In this document: one piece after another, positions 33,887 to 42,691 of the stretch | How positions within the stretch are numbered: the stretch's first letter is position 1 | Layout of the letters: the number at the start of each line of letters is the position of its first letter | Assembly (NCBI RefSeq): GCF_023223645.1 | Contig: NZ_JALKBY010000004.1 | Span: 62,001-126,000 of the forward strand | Reading direction: 5' to 3' | DNA from: Natroniella sulfidigena | GTDB lineage: Bacteria > Bacillota > Halanaerobiia > Halobacteroidales > Halobacteroidaceae | DNA length: 64,000 nucleotides | Notes under the pieces: model-generated | Databases searched by the model: none | Seen by the model: the letters and a program-made list of their open reading frames with translations, nothing else | What the model was told of the DNA's origin: nothing | Position numbers and translations under genes: made by a program

Positions 33887-34093
33887 TCATTCCCATTCTG
33901 GTTTTAATCTGATCCTCCTCTTATAATCAATTATCATCTTTATTATCTCATCTACATCTTCTTTAACAATCAGACGATGATTGGTTGTTAATGTAATTAC
34001 AGTATCCGGGGTTGCTTCAATCGACTCAATCAATTCAGCATTAACAACTATTTCTGAATCATTTAATCTTTTCAACTTTATGATCTTTATCAC
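33887..34093 (-). CDS. flbD: FlbD/SwrD-family small flagellar protein
   Basis: 68 residues of the FlbD family (B. subtilis SwrD, formerly YlzI), which raises flagellar motor power there. The core reads IKLKRLNDSEIVVNAELIES (near 5-24) and ends with the typical HRLIVKEDVDEII (near 43-55). It opens the motA-motB-fliL run after a 350-nt repeat-rich gap, so a promoter could lie within that gap; SwrD and motA neighbours are functionally consistent. Confidence 0.92.
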   Translation of the reverse strand: MIKIIKLKRLNDSEIVVNAELIESIEATPDTVITLTTNHRLIVKEDVDEIIKMIIDYKRRIRLKPEWE

Positions 34094-34121
34094 CTCTTAT
34101 CTAATTATACCAATAATTATC

Positions 34122-34232
34122 AGGAGTCAGGAACCAGGAGTCAGTAAGTTCAAAACCATTTAATTCAAGAACTCTTAAAGAACTTAATCTTATGATTTTA
34201 CTGATTCCTCATTCCCTATTCCTAATTCCTAT
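34122..34232. repeat. Heptamer-phased inverted element (AGGAGTC type)
   Basis: Left arm units: AGGAGTC (34122), AGGAACC, AGGAGTC, AGTAAGT in 7-nt phase. Right arm 34198-34232 on the minus strand: AGGAATT, AGGAATA, GGGAATG, AGGAATC, AGTAAAA. The core is ~50 nt and AT-rich. It lies directly before flbD. Same construction as the elements at 8969, 38334 and 63260 but with a different heptamer. Confidence 0.75.
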
Positions 34233-34249
34233 AGCACTAAAAGATTCGA

Positions 34250-34396
34250 TCTAATTTCACGGGCAGACACGGGGACCTGCTCCTACGACAAAACCAAAGT
34301 TCATGTAGGGACGAACCTATATGGATATGGTATGAGTTTCACGAAGGGTCTTGATTTTTAGACCCGTAGGTGAAAGGACTCGTAGAGTCGCCCCTT
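34250..34396. other. Non-coding GC-richer block with several small hairpins
   Basis: This part of the flgE-flbD gap is clearly GC-richer than its surroundings. It includes CGGGCAGACACGGGGACCTG (from about 34259), a 5-bp stem GGGTC/GACCC (34346-34365) and GACTC/GAGTC (34377-34389). The string CACGAAGGGT near 34341 recurs inverted near 63436-63445. I see no ORF or RNA family; it looks like another dispersed intergenic repeat. Confidence 0.4.
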
Positions 34397-34413
34397 TAAT
34401 TTTTAATGATCGA

Positions 34414-34443
34414 CTTAGCCTCAGCCTTAAACTCAAACTTAAA
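34414..34443. repeat. Hexamer-phased degenerate repeat
   Basis: Units in 6-nt phase: CTTAGC, CTCAGC, CTTAAA, CTCAAA, CTTAAA. It ends a few bases from the flgE stop codon. Same family as 60066-60101 (CTTAGC/CTTAAA). Confidence 0.6.
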
Positions 34444-34448
34444 TTTTA

Positions 34449-35768
34449 TTATCGCTTGAGATTAACTAACTCCTGTAAGATTTCATCAGAAGTTGTAATT
34501 GTTTTTGAATTAGACTGAAATCCACGCTGTGTACTGATCAATTCAGTAAACTCCCGTGACAGATCAACATTGGACATCTCCAAAGTACCAGCTGAAATTT
34601 CACCAAACCCTCCTGAACCAGGAGTTCCGATATTGGCTGGCCCGGAGTTGTTAGAGACTCGATATAAGGTATCACCCTCTTCTGATAGACCGGATGGATT
34701 ATTGAAGGTAGCTAAGCCTAACCTACCCAACGTCTGAGATCTACCATTATCATACGAACCAGTGATTTCTCCTGAACCATCAATCGTAAAGCTCTGTAAA
34801 TCACCGCTGGTATAACCATTGACGGTATCGACATCGGCTGTAAAGTCGTTAGCCTGCTGAGTCATATTGCTAAAATCAAGCGTAAACTCAAGATCTTCTA
34901 CTCCATCTATATCTAATTCATCTAAATCAGCAACTCCTATGTCAATTGAATCTCCTTCGTCCACATTTCCACTTTGATCAAAGATAATCGGATCGTTTTC
35001 ATTTAATTCTACAAAGTCACCATCATCAATCCTACCATATACATTCCATGTTGTCTCTTCTTCTCCTACATCAGTTTTTACAAACCTCAAATCTAAATTA
35101 TGCCTACCACCCTGAGAATCATAAACTTGACTATTTATACTCCGGGATATTTCAGCTAAATCTCTTTTTAAATCATCATCATCACCATTAAGAATATCTT
35201 CTACACTACCTGCACCATCATCAAATACATCAACATCTTTATTTAGATTTCCATCAAAATTAACTCTAGATGTTGCATTGGCATCCATCGACTGTTTCAA
35301 ACTTATATCATCTAAATCAGCATTAGTATCTATCGCTCCATCAGCATCAGCTTCCCAACCTTGCAGACGATAGCCATTGTTATTATTGACCAAGTAACCA
35401 TCACTATCAAAGTCCATCGCTCCTGCTCTGGTATAGTATCTTTCAGTTCCATCATCTACCATAAAGAAGCCATTTCCTTCTACTGCCAAATCAGTATTCC
35501 GACCGGTTGACTGTAAGCTACCTTGACCCATATCCTTATCGATACTACCTAATTGTGTACCTAATCCCACCTCTTGCGGATTAGTACCCCCTCGTTCATC
35601 CTGCGGTGCAGAAGCTCCCTGCATCCTCTGGCTCATCATCGACTTAAATGTAGCTCGACTCCCTTTAAAACCCGTTGTATTAACATTCGAAATGTTATTA
35701 CCAATAACATCCATTTTATCCATATGTGCATTCAATCCAGAAACTCCAGAAAACATCGATCTTAACAT
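34449..35768 (-). CDS. flgE: Flagellar hook protein FlgE
   Basis: Hook subunit of 439 residues. N-terminal rod/hook motif SGVSGLNAHMDKMDVIGNNI (near 8-27) with NISNVNTTGFKGSR following, and NGFFMVDDG in the D1 region (near 98). The middle Asp/Asn-rich part (130-300) is the variable surface domain. The C-terminal helix has NVDLSREFTELISTQRGFQS (near 402-421) and TTSDEILQELVNLKR. Upstream is flgD, its cap. It has a GGGAGG site. Confidence 0.95.
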   Translation of the reverse strand: MLRSMFSGVSGLNAHMDKMDVIGNNISNVNTTGFKGSRATFKSMMSQRMQGASAPQDERGGTNPQEVGLGTQLGSIDKDMGQGSLQSTGRNTDLAVEGNGFFMVDDGTERYYTRAGAMDFDSDGYLVNNNNGYRLQGWEADADGAIDTNADLDDISLKQSMDANATSRVNFDGNLNKDVDVFDDGAGSVEDILNGDDDDLKRDLAEISRSINSQVYDSQGGRHNLDLRFVKTDVGEEETTWNVYGRIDDGDFVELNENDPIIFDQSGNVDEGDSIDIGVADLDELDIDGVEDLEFTLDFSNMTQQANDFTADVDTVNGYTSGDLQSFTIDGSGEITGSYDNGRSQTLGRLGLATFNNPSGLSEEGDTLYRVSNNSGPANIGTPGSGGFGEISAGTLEMSNVDLSREFTELISTQRGFQSNSKTITTSDEILQELVNLKR

Positions 35769-35809
35769 CTATAACCAACCTCCCATTTATCAATTAATAA
35801 TTGATGGTT

Positions 35810-35954
35810 ATTTAATTTTAATTATTCAATATTCAATGCTTTTCTCAGTCGCTTCTAGCGGTCCACGACTGTTAACCTCCCTCATCTACTAAGTCCAACC
35901 TGAAGCAAAAATTGTAAAACTAATCTCATTGCTCACAGCTTAAGACTCATAGCT
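35810..35954. repeat. Possible degenerate heptamer-phased element
   Basis: The flgE upstream gap contains two 7-nt-phased stretches. One is 35824-35837, ATTCAAT twice, flanked by AT-rich units. The other is 35920-35954, on the minus strand GAGCTAT, GAGTCTT, AAGCTGT, GAGCAAT. Between them is a CAGTCG/CGACTG stem (about 35846-35871). The arms do not match each other well, so the assignment to the heptamer family is tentative. Confidence 0.4.
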
Positions 35955-35970
35955 CTTTTGGGGCCAGCCA

Positions 35971-36348
35971 TTATTTCATCACAATTGCACTATCAATATT
36001 TGTAAATAGGTTTTCCTCCATACTCTCCTCATCCATAGCAGTAATTACAGTTTTATTCTTAACATTGACAATATAAGCATTGTTGTTAACTAAGATTAAT
36101 GACTCCTGAGCACCTTTATCCTTAGCCTTCTCAACTGCTTGATCTAATTTCTTTAAATCTTGTTCCTTAAAATCAATCTGTCGTGACTGTAACCTCTGCT
36201 TCGCATGCTTAGAAAAGTTTAATTTGCTACTTTGCTTCAACTTGTTATGTAATAAGTCTTTAAATTTATTCTTGTCTCTAACTTGATTGGTCTGCTTTCT
36301 TTTAGAGTGAGGTGGAGTAATCGGACGTTGCCCATAAATTCTGGTCAC
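35971..36348 (-). CDS. Flagellar operon protein (TIGR02530-like)
   Basis: 125-residue cytosolic protein found in Firmicute flagellar operons between flgD and flgE. Basic N-terminus, then FSKHAKQRLQSRQIDFKEQD (near 45-64), and the ending LILVNNNAYIVNVKNKTVIT (near 83-102), both typical of this family. Its biochemical role is not established; position suggests hook assembly. It lies 15 nt after flgD. Confidence 0.85.
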   Translation of the reverse strand: MTRIYGQRPITPPHSKRKQTNQVRDKNKFKDLLHNKLKQSSKLNFSKHAKQRLQSRQIDFKEQDLKKLDQAVEKAKDKGAQESLILVNNNAYIVNVKNKTVITAMDEESMEENLFTNIDSAIVMK

Positions 36349-36363
36349 CTATACCCCTCCTTT

Positions 36364-36837
36364 CTAAGAAAGCACCTCTTGTATACTGTCTAAGGAATAT
36401 TCTTGCTCTTCAATAACTACCTGATATCCCTTTTCACCATTTTCACTGTCTACAATCAGCCTATCTACTTCTCCGACAACAGATTCACCACTTTCTGAAT
36501 CAACAACTTTAACCTCTTTTCCTACAAAATTACTAGCTTGACTTAATTGTTGATAACCCATGAATTGGCTGAAATTAGAATTTAAATTCTGCATCTGCTC
36601 TAAAGAACTAAATTGAGCTGTCTGAGCAATAAACTCTTTATCATCCATCGGATCTAATGGGTCTTGATGTTGCAGTTGTGCTACTAAGAGCTTTAAAAAC
36701 TCCTCTTGGCCTAAATCATCTTGATCTAAGCCCATACTCTCTGTCAATCCAAACTCATTATCACTAGCTGTCCCTTTTACTGAGTTATTGTCCATTGTTT
36801 GCATTTTACTTCCAGATGTTGCTTGTAATGCATCCAT
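36364..36837 (-). CDS. flgD: Flagellar hook cap protein FlgD
   Basis: Hook-assembly cap of 157 residues. The N-terminal signature LGQEEFLKLLVAQLQHQDPL (near 42-61) and DPMDDKEFIAQTAQFSSLEQ (near 62-81) is unmistakable. It is a short form: only the start of the second domain is present (VGKEVKVVDSESGESVVGEV), as in Bacillus FlgD (~140 residues). Confidence 0.95.
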   Translation of the reverse strand: MDALQATSGSKMQTMDNNSVKGTASDNEFGLTESMGLDQDDLGQEEFLKLLVAQLQHQDPLDPMDDKEFIAQTAQFSSLEQMQNLNSNFSQFMGYQQLSQASNFVGKEVKVVDSESGESVVGEVDRLIVDSENGEKGYQVVIEEQEYSLDSIQEVLS

Positions 36838-36849
36838 TTTCTCCCCCCT

Positions 36850-38307
36850 TTAAACTACATAATCAACGCCATCCAATTCAACATTTGTCTGTTCTTCCAT
36901 ATCTTCTAGTATCTCTTCTACAGTCAACTCTTCCATATCTAGACTAAAATCTCGCTTACTCTCTTGTTCTTGCTGTTGATTAAATAAGGAACCATCCTCT
37001 TCTTGCTCAGCAAAACTTCCAGCATAGTTCTCCCCGGCTTGGGCAGATAGAATATCAATCTGTCCTACCTCTAAATCTCTTTGTAGCAAAACAGAGCGTA
37101 ATTTAGCTAAATTATTTTCCAATAATTCCTTTACCTCACCATTTTCAGAAAGTATCCGTGCAGAGACAACCCCATCATTCAAACCTATCCGTAAGTTCAA
37201 TCGCCCTAGAGACTCTGGCTGTAATTGAATAGTGACTTGATTTTGATTCTTATTTGCTCCTAACAACTTAAGCTCTTCACTGATCTGCCCTAATATATTT
37301 TCTAGGTTAAGCTGCTGACCAAAATCAACATTATTTACCTGCTGTTTTCCTTCAACCTGCTGATTATTAGCTAGCAAATTATTTAGATCTGTCAAATCAA
37401 ATTCTTGCATTTCCTGTTCAGAAAAGTTCAAATCTGACGATCCATCCTGCAATAACTCATCCAACGCTTCTTCATCTCCAGCAAATTGCTCTAACAACTC
37501 CATGTCTAATTGACCTTCACTATCTAGTGGCATAGTCCCATCATTCTTGCTTCTTCTTCCTTCCTGCACCTCTTTGCTAGCTTGAGCTAAACTAGCCTGC
37601 TGTAGCATATCCTGAGCAAAGAGTAATTCTTCCTCAGTTGACTTTTCTGTTACTAGAACTTCTCCATCCATCTGAGCAGCTAATTCTTTTAACTTTAGCA
37701 TCTCTTCCTGTTCTTGCTCAGATAATTTTAAAAGCTCACCTTCTTTTGCACCTTGCTGTTGTTCAGCCAACTTCTCCTGAACCAACTCCAACTGTTTAAT
37801 TAAATCCAGTAACCTCTTATTATCATCACCCATCAATTGCTCAAGCTCTTGTAATGACTGACCATCTAACTCTGCCTCCAGTTGCTTAAGTATTTCTTGG
37901 ACTTGTTCTTCTTCAACTGCTAACTCTTCAATCTCTAAGTTATTTAATAGTTCACTTTTGAAAAGTTGAGTCAAATCACTGAGCAATGCCAAAATCTCCT
38001 CTAACTCTTCCTCACTAATTTCTTCTACATTGCCTGCTAATAACTCTTCTAACCTCTCAAGTTTCTTATCATCATCAACTTTAGATTCAGATTGCTTATT
38101 AGATGATTTATTTTCAACAGGCTTAGTATCATCATTAACTTTAAATTCAGATTGTTTGTTGGCTTCAGCCTTCTGATTTGATAATCTATCCGAATTATCC
38201 TGTAAAGCTGACAAAAAATCATCTCTGTTAGCAGTAGAACTTTGTGCTTGCCTAGTTTGAGGCTGATAATTCCCACTACTGATTACATCTAGCAAATTCA
38301 TCGGCAT
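36850..38307 (-). CDS. fliK: Flagellar hook-length control protein FliK
   Basis: Molecular ruler that stops hook growth and switches FlhB. 485 residues. A long Glu/Gln/Leu-rich N-terminal region (1-330) includes a short internal repeat, NKQSEFKVNDD and NKQSESKVDDD (about 46-80). The C-terminal hook domain reads QVTIQLQPESLGRLNLRIGL (near 356-375) and LAKLRSVLLQRDLEVGQIDI (near 404-423). The start is the ATG at 38307 or the one two codons later. Low-complexity N-termini are normal in this family. Confidence 0.92.
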   Translation of the reverse strand: MPMNLLDVISSGNYQPQTRQAQSSTANRDDFLSALQDNSDRLSNQKAEANKQSEFKVNDDTKPVENKSSNKQSESKVDDDKKLERLEELLAGNVEEISEEELEEILALLSDLTQLFKSELLNNLEIEELAVEEEQVQEILKQLEAELDGQSLQELEQLMGDDNKRLLDLIKQLELVQEKLAEQQQGAKEGELLKLSEQEQEEMLKLKELAAQMDGEVLVTEKSTEEELLFAQDMLQQASLAQASKEVQEGRRSKNDGTMPLDSEGQLDMELLEQFAGDEEALDELLQDGSSDLNFSEQEMQEFDLTDLNNLLANNQQVEGKQQVNNVDFGQQLNLENILGQISEELKLLGANKNQNQVTIQLQPESLGRLNLRIGLNDGVVSARILSENGEVKELLENNLAKLRSVLLQRDLEVGQIDILSAQAGENYAGSFAEQEEDGSLFNQQQEQESKRDFSLDMEELTVEEILEDMEEQTNVELDGVDYVV

Positions 38308-38333
38308 CTTTTCTCACCCCCTTTCAAAAGAAC

Positions 38334-38477
38334 AGTTTACGGTGTACAGTTGATAGTTGATAGTTAAAACTTTCAAGATTTAAATCCTTAAGAGTCCTTA
38401 ACACTGTGAAACCTTATATCTATCTTGTTTCTTTATTTTGATTTTTACTAATTACTAGTCACTAGTTACTAATTACT
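38334..38477. repeat. Heptamer-phased inverted element (AGTTGAT/AGTAACT type)
   Basis: Left arm, five units: AGTTTAC (38334), GGTGTAC, AGTTGAT, AGTTGAT, AGTTAAA. Right arm 38443-38477 on the minus strand: AGTAATT, AGTAACT, AGTGACT, AGTAATT, AGTAAAA. The phase is exactly 7 throughout both arms, with a 74-nt AT-rich core containing TTTAAATCCTTAAG. It occupies the fliK-motE gap. Confidence 0.82.
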
Positions 38478-38525
38478 TTCATCCAACTTTACTTTAATAT
38501 AAATTAAATTTTAAAGTTGGATGAA
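38478..38525 (-). terminator. Hairpin after the MotE-like gene
   Basis: A perfect 14-bp inverted repeat (38478-38491 with 38512-38525, TTCATCCAACTTTA and complement) with a 20-nt loop, 6 nt after the MotE-like stop codon. There is no T-run on the minus strand, so it may be a 3' stabiliser or weak terminator inside the operon. Confidence 0.45.
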
Positions 38526-38531
38526 TATTCT

Positions 38532-39080
38532 TTACTCTGACAACAGTGTTGAATACTGAGCTGCTTCTTCATTAGGCATGAATTCCAAAATCTCAGCTAC
38601 TATCTCTTCATCCATCTGACTTAATATATCAGTTGCTAACCCAACATCTAAATCCGGTAATAAATCAGCAGCCCGCTGTGAATTCATCTGACTATAAATA
38701 TCTGCCAAACGATTCAATCTAGTCTCATAATCTTCACGCTCTACTCCCACTCTTTCTAAATCCTCTTCTAAACTATCAATCATCTCGTTTAATTGCTCAA
38801 CTTCTTCTTCACTATCTTCTAATTCAAAGTACAGACGCTGATTCTGATCCTCTACTTCAGCTAATTCTGAATTAGCAATAGCTAACTCCTCTTCTAATCG
38901 TTCAATCTCCTCTTCTGCAGTCAAATAATCTCCTACCACAGGTAGAGCACTCAATAAATCTATTCCGTCGCCTCTAATTTGATCGAAAGTATAAACTTCA
39001 AGCATATCCAATAAAAAGACAGTAACTCCTGTTAAGATAACCAGTATAACTAAAGCTAGGAGTATCTTTGTTTTCATCAA
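38532..39080 (-). CDS. MotE-family/YlxF-like protein (MgtE N-terminal-like domain)
   Basis: 182 residues: membrane helix near 8-26, a long coiled coil (about 55-125), and a C-terminal MgtE-intracellular-like domain (DLDVGLATDILSQMDEEIVA near 144-163, then LEFMPNEEAAQYSTLL). This matches the YlxF position between fliJ and fliK in Bacillus. In Rhizobium MotE is a chaperone for the periplasmic motor protein MotC; in Firmicutes the role is not settled. Confidence 0.82.
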   Translation of the reverse strand: MMKTKILLALVILVILTGVTVFLLDMLEVYTFDQIRGDGIDLLSALPVVGDYLTAEEEIERLEEELAIANSELAEVEDQNQRLYFELEDSEEEVEQLNEMIDSLEEDLERVGVEREDYETRLNRLADIYSQMNSQRAADLLPDLDVGLATDILSQMDEEIVAEILEFMPNEEAAQYSTLLSE

Positions 39081-39094
39081 CTTTTCCTCCTAAT

Positions 39095-39556
39095 TTAAAA
39101 AATAGAACCTTTATTTCCTTGATGGTTAAATAAATTAATTGCTAATTCATCATTAATTTTCTGTTCTTCTTGTAAAACCTCTTCGAAATGCTCTTCATAT
39201 TGTTGTTCTTTTAATTTAGCTAATGTCTTCTTTTCTTTGACCTTCTCTAACAATCGAACTCGACATTGCTTAATCTTATCTTCCCAATACTCCAATTGTA
39301 ACCATAACTCTTCAATCTCTTCAGTTAAATATTTAATGTAATTTCGAGATCTAAGAGCAGAAGATAGATCAACCTCCTGTACCTCACTACTTTCTAGTTG
39401 TTGTTGACAATTCTGCTTCTTTGTTTTATATCTATCCAAGTTATTTTTAACTTGATTATATTTATGCTGTAACTTAGCCAACTCCTTTTGAACTAAAGTC
39501 TCTTCTTGTTCCTTTAAATTCAAAACAGATTGTAAGCCAAAAGAAAATTTTTTCAT
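39095..39556 (-). CDS. fliJ: Flagellar export chaperone FliJ
   Basis: 153-residue antiparallel coiled coil that acts as the stalk of the FliI ATPase and shuttles chaperones. It begins FSFGLQSVLNLKEQEETLVQ (near 4-23), the family start, and is Lys/Gln/Glu-rich throughout without globular domains. It lies 8 nt after fliI. Confidence 0.92.
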   Translation of the reverse strand: MKKFSFGLQSVLNLKEQEETLVQKELAKLQHKYNQVKNNLDRYKTKKQNCQQQLESSEVQEVDLSSALRSRNYIKYLTEEIEELWLQLEYWEDKIKQCRVRLLEKVKEKKTLAKLKEQQYEEHFEEVLQEEQKINDELAINLFNHQGNKGSIF

Positions 39557-39564
39557 CTAATCAA

Positions 39565-40890
39565 TCACCCCTCAGCAAAGATATTAATCAACTCTTGTAC
39601 TGTCTTGTGATAGTCACTATCTTCATTAACACCTTGCCGCAAAAAGTTATTAACCTGTTTTAACTTAGATAATGCATAATCAAGTTCAGGATCACTACCT
39701 TCCTGATAAGCACCAATATTGACTAAATCCTTCGACTCTTCATAAGTAGCTAATACTTCTCTTAATTTTTGAGCAGCCTCTTTATGCTCTTGACTAACAA
39801 TTTCATTCATCACCCTACTTACACTCTCTAAAATATCGATTGCTGGATAGTGATTTTGGGCTGCCAAATCACGAGATAAAACAATATGACCATCCAAGAT
39901 CCCTCGTACAGCATCTGCTATCGGCTCATTCATATCGTCCCCTTCGACCAAGACAGTATATAAACCAGTAATCGTCCCTCGGTCATTAGTTCCAGCCCGC
40001 TCCATTAGCTTAGGCAATAAAGCAAAGACAGAAGGAGTATATCCCTTGGTCGCTGGTGGTTCGCCAACTGCTAAACCCACTTCACGCTGTGCCATGGCAA
40101 ATCTCGTTACAGAATCCATCATCAGCATTACATCTTGACCTTGATCCCTAAAATATTCAGCAATTGTAGTAGCTACTAATGCCCCCTTCAACCTTACCAA
40201 AGCTGGCTGGTCAGAGGTAGCCACAACTACCACAGAATTTTTCAAGCCTTCTTCTCCTAAGTCACGTTCAATAAAATCTCTAACCTCTCTACCACGCTCA
40301 CCAATTAAGGCAATTACATTGATATCAGCTGATGTATTACGAGCAATCATTCCTAATAAAGTACTCTTTCCTACACCACTTCCAGCAAAAATCCCCATTC
40401 TTTGCCCTTTTCCACAGGTTAATAAACCATCTAGACTCCTCAATCCAACTGACAGGCTTTCTGTAATCCTCTCTCTAGTTAGTGGGTTAGGAGGTGTATT
40501 ATTAATTGGATACTTTAATGCTGACTCAGGAAACTTAAAATCAGACATTGGATTACCTAAACCATCCAATACTTTTCCTAATAAGAATTCACCTACTTTA
40601 ACCTGCAATGATTCTCCAGTAGCAAAGACTTTACAATCCGGGCCAATCCCACTCATATCCCCAAGTGGCATCAACAAGACATTATTCTCCTTAAAGCCTA
40701 CCACTTCAGCTTTAACTTCCTTCTCTTCAAAAGCAGATTGGATTAAACAGACCTCTCCTAACCTTACATTTGGCCCTTCCGATTCAATAATTAAACCTAT
40801 TACCCGTTTAACCTTACCAAAATGTTTAATTGGAGTTAAATCTTCTAAGCTATTAGTCAATAAATCTAACTCAAATAACCCTCTACTCAT
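39565..40890 (-). CDS. fliI: Flagellum-specific ATPase FliI
   Basis: Hexameric export ATPase related to F1-beta. 441 residues. Walker [18 protein letters not shown] (near 168-184), Walker B region [17 protein letters not shown] (near 255-271) and [20 protein letters not shown] (near 276-295). It overlaps fliH by 8 nt. An antisense open frame at 40319-40909 is a shadow. Confidence 0.98.
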   Translation of the reverse strand: MSRGLFELDLLTNSLEDLTPIKHFGKVKRVIGLIIESEGPNVRLGEVCLIQSAFEEKEVKAEVVGFKENNVLLMPLGDMSGIGPDCKVFATGESLQVKVGEFLLGKVLDGLGNPMSDFKFPESALKYPINNTPPNPLTRERITESLSVGLRSLDGLLTCGKGQRMGIFAGSGVGKSTLLGMIARNTSADINVIALIGERGREVRDFIERDLGEEGLKNSVVVVATSDQPALVRLKGALVATTIAEYFRDQGQDVMLMMDSVTRFAMAQREVGLAVGEPPATKGYTPSVFALLPKLMERAGTNDRGTITGLYTVLVEGDDMNEPIADAVRGILDGHIVLSRDLAAQNHYPAIDILESVSRVMNEIVSQEHKEAAQKLREVLATYEESKDLVNIGAYQEGSDPELDYALSKLKQVNNFLRQGVNEDSDYHKTVQELINIFAEG

Positions 40891-41679
40891 TGTGATTCAC
40901 TTCCAATAACTTCGCTTCTATTTCTTTTAGCTGAGAAGAAACAGTCAAATCAACCCCACCAAAGTCGGTCTCAATAACACAACCACCACTTTCAATACTT
41001 TTATCAGTAATAACTTTAACCTCTTCTAAGCCATTATTAGCTGCTAGCAACTCTTTTTTATAGCGGGCCAACTCCTCTAAATCCTTAGGATTGACCTTGA
41101 TCTTAATCTCTTCCTCATGCTGTAATACTTCCAAACCAGCTTCAACAAATTCTACAATTAATTCAGAGTCAGTCTCTAACTCTTTAGCAATTACTTTTTC
41201 ACTGATTTTGATCACTAGTTTAATCAACTCATCTTTGATATGTGGCAATCGCTCAGCTAAATCTTGCTGATATACCTCAATCTCTTCTTCTAAACTCTCT
41301 ACTAACCCCTTCAACTTGTCATTAACTTGTTGCTGTCCTAACTCAATCCCTTCCTCCTTACCTAATTCAAACCCTTGCTGATAACCTTCTTCTTTAGCTT
41401 GTTCAAACCTCTGTTCAGCCTCTACTTCGACTTCTTTTTCTGCTTCTTCTTTCAACCTTTCCGCTTCTTGTTGAGCTTGTTGTATTATCTGCTCTGCTTT
41501 CTTTTCAGCCTCTTCTAAAGTTTCATCTGCTGTTATAGCAATTTCAGTTTTAGCCTTATTAATCTCTTCTCTTGCTTTTTTATCCTTCTTCTCTGTTTTT
41601 TCCTTTTTAGCAGAAGCATCTAACAACCTAGTTTTTTTTTATCAGACTTAACCTGAGAAGATTTAATAATATTAGACAA
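40883..41679 (-). CDS. fliH: Flagellar assembly protein FliH, split by a frameshift at an A9 tract
   Basis: Negative regulator and C-ring anchor of FliI. The main frame (40883-41626) encodes 247 residues: Lys/Glu-rich coiled coil, [20 protein letters not shown] (near 73-92) and a V-ATPase E-like C-terminal domain. It has no convincing start: a TTG without a ribosome site. Upstream in another frame, a TTG at 41679 overlapping the fliG stop, behind AAAGGATGAGG, encodes [15 protein letters not shown], a typical FliH N-terminus. The frames meet at A9 (T9 at 41632-41640); one extra A joins them. This is either slippage, a mutation or a sequencing error. Confidence 0.85.
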
Positions 41680-42676
41680 CTACCTCATCCTTTCCACCAC
41701 GATTAATCACTATTTCTCCTTCTTCTTCTAACCTTCTGATCTCATTAACAATATTTTGTTGTGCTTCTTCAACATCACTAATTCTAACTGGCCCTAAATG
41801 ATCTATGTCCTCTCGTAACATTTGAGATGCCCGTTTTGATAAATTGTTATAGATCTTATCTGCAACTTCATCACTGGCTGTTTTTAAAGCTAAAGGTAGA
41901 TCATTATCAGTATCTATCTGCCTTAATACCAATTGAATAGCTTGATCTGTTAATAAAGTAATATCTTCAAATACAAACATCTTCTGCCTAATATCTTCAG
42001 CTAATTCTGGATCTCCCTTATCTAAATCATCCAAAATTGTCTTTTCTGTAGAACGATCAGCTAAGTTCAAAATTTCAACAATCGAATCTATTCCACCAGC
42101 ACTCGAATACTCATTAGTCATTAAAGAAGATAGTTTCTGTTCTAGTACTCGCTCAACCTCTTTTATCACATCTGGTGAAATTCTTTCCATATTAGCTACT
42201 CTTTTAGCAACCTCAGACTGTTTAGCAGGAGGCAATGAAGATATAATTTGAGCAGACTGTTCAGCATCCAAATAAGCCAAAATCAAAGCAATCGTCTGAG
42301 GATGTTCATTTTGAATAAAATTTAAAATTTGACCAGGATCAGTCTTTCTTAACTCATCAAAAGGCCTAACTTGTAATGAAGCAGTCAGCCGATCAATAAT
42401 ACTATTTGCTCTAGATTCTCCTAAAGCCTTCTCCAACACCTCTTTAGCATAATCCATTCCGCCATGGCTGATATAGTCATAAGCCACACACATTTGATGA
42501 AATTCATCTAATACTTCCTCTTTTATTTCAGCCGGTACTTTATCTAAATTTGCTATCTCTAAAGTTAAATCTTCAATTTCTTCATCATTTAAATGTTCAA
42601 AGACTTTAGCAGATGCATCTGGTCCTAAAGATACAAGTAAAATAGCTGCCTTTTCCTTTCCAGTTAGCTCAGACAC
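41672..42676 (-). CDS. fliG: Flagellar motor switch protein FliG
   Basis: Torque-generating rotor protein binding FliF, FliM and MotA. 334 residues. N-terminal TGKEKAAILLVSLGPDASAK (near 5-24), the middle EHPQTIALILAYLDAEQSAQ (near 125-144, containing the EHPQ motif), and the C-terminal charged torque helix KIYNNLSKRASQMLREDIDH (near 275-294). The start is well supported by a GGGAGG site. Confidence 0.98.
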   Translation of the reverse strand: MSELTGKEKAAILLVSLGPDASAKVFEHLNDEEIEDLTLEIANLDKVPAEIKEEVLDEFHQMCVAYDYISHGGMDYAKEVLEKALGESRANSIIDRLTASLQVRPFDELRKTDPGQILNFIQNEHPQTIALILAYLDAEQSAQIISSLPPAKQSEVAKRVANMERISPDVIKEVERVLEQKLSSLMTNEYSSAGGIDSIVEILNLADRSTEKTILDDLDKGDPELAEDIRQKMFVFEDITLLTDQAIQLVLRQIDTDNDLPLALKTASDEVADKIYNNLSKRASQMLREDIDHLGPVRISDVEEAQQNIVNEIRRLEEEGEIVINRGGKDEVVV

Positions 42677-42691
42677 TTTTTCACCTCCCTT

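Noticed and set aside
34250-34396. Structured RNA or riboswitch in the GC-rich block
   Set aside because: Several weak stems but no recognisable family core; more like a dispersed repeat.
40319-40909. 196-residue open frame on the plus strand
   Set aside because: Antisense to fliI/fliH, no ribosome site and low-complexity Pro/Ser/Thr content typical of a shadow frame.
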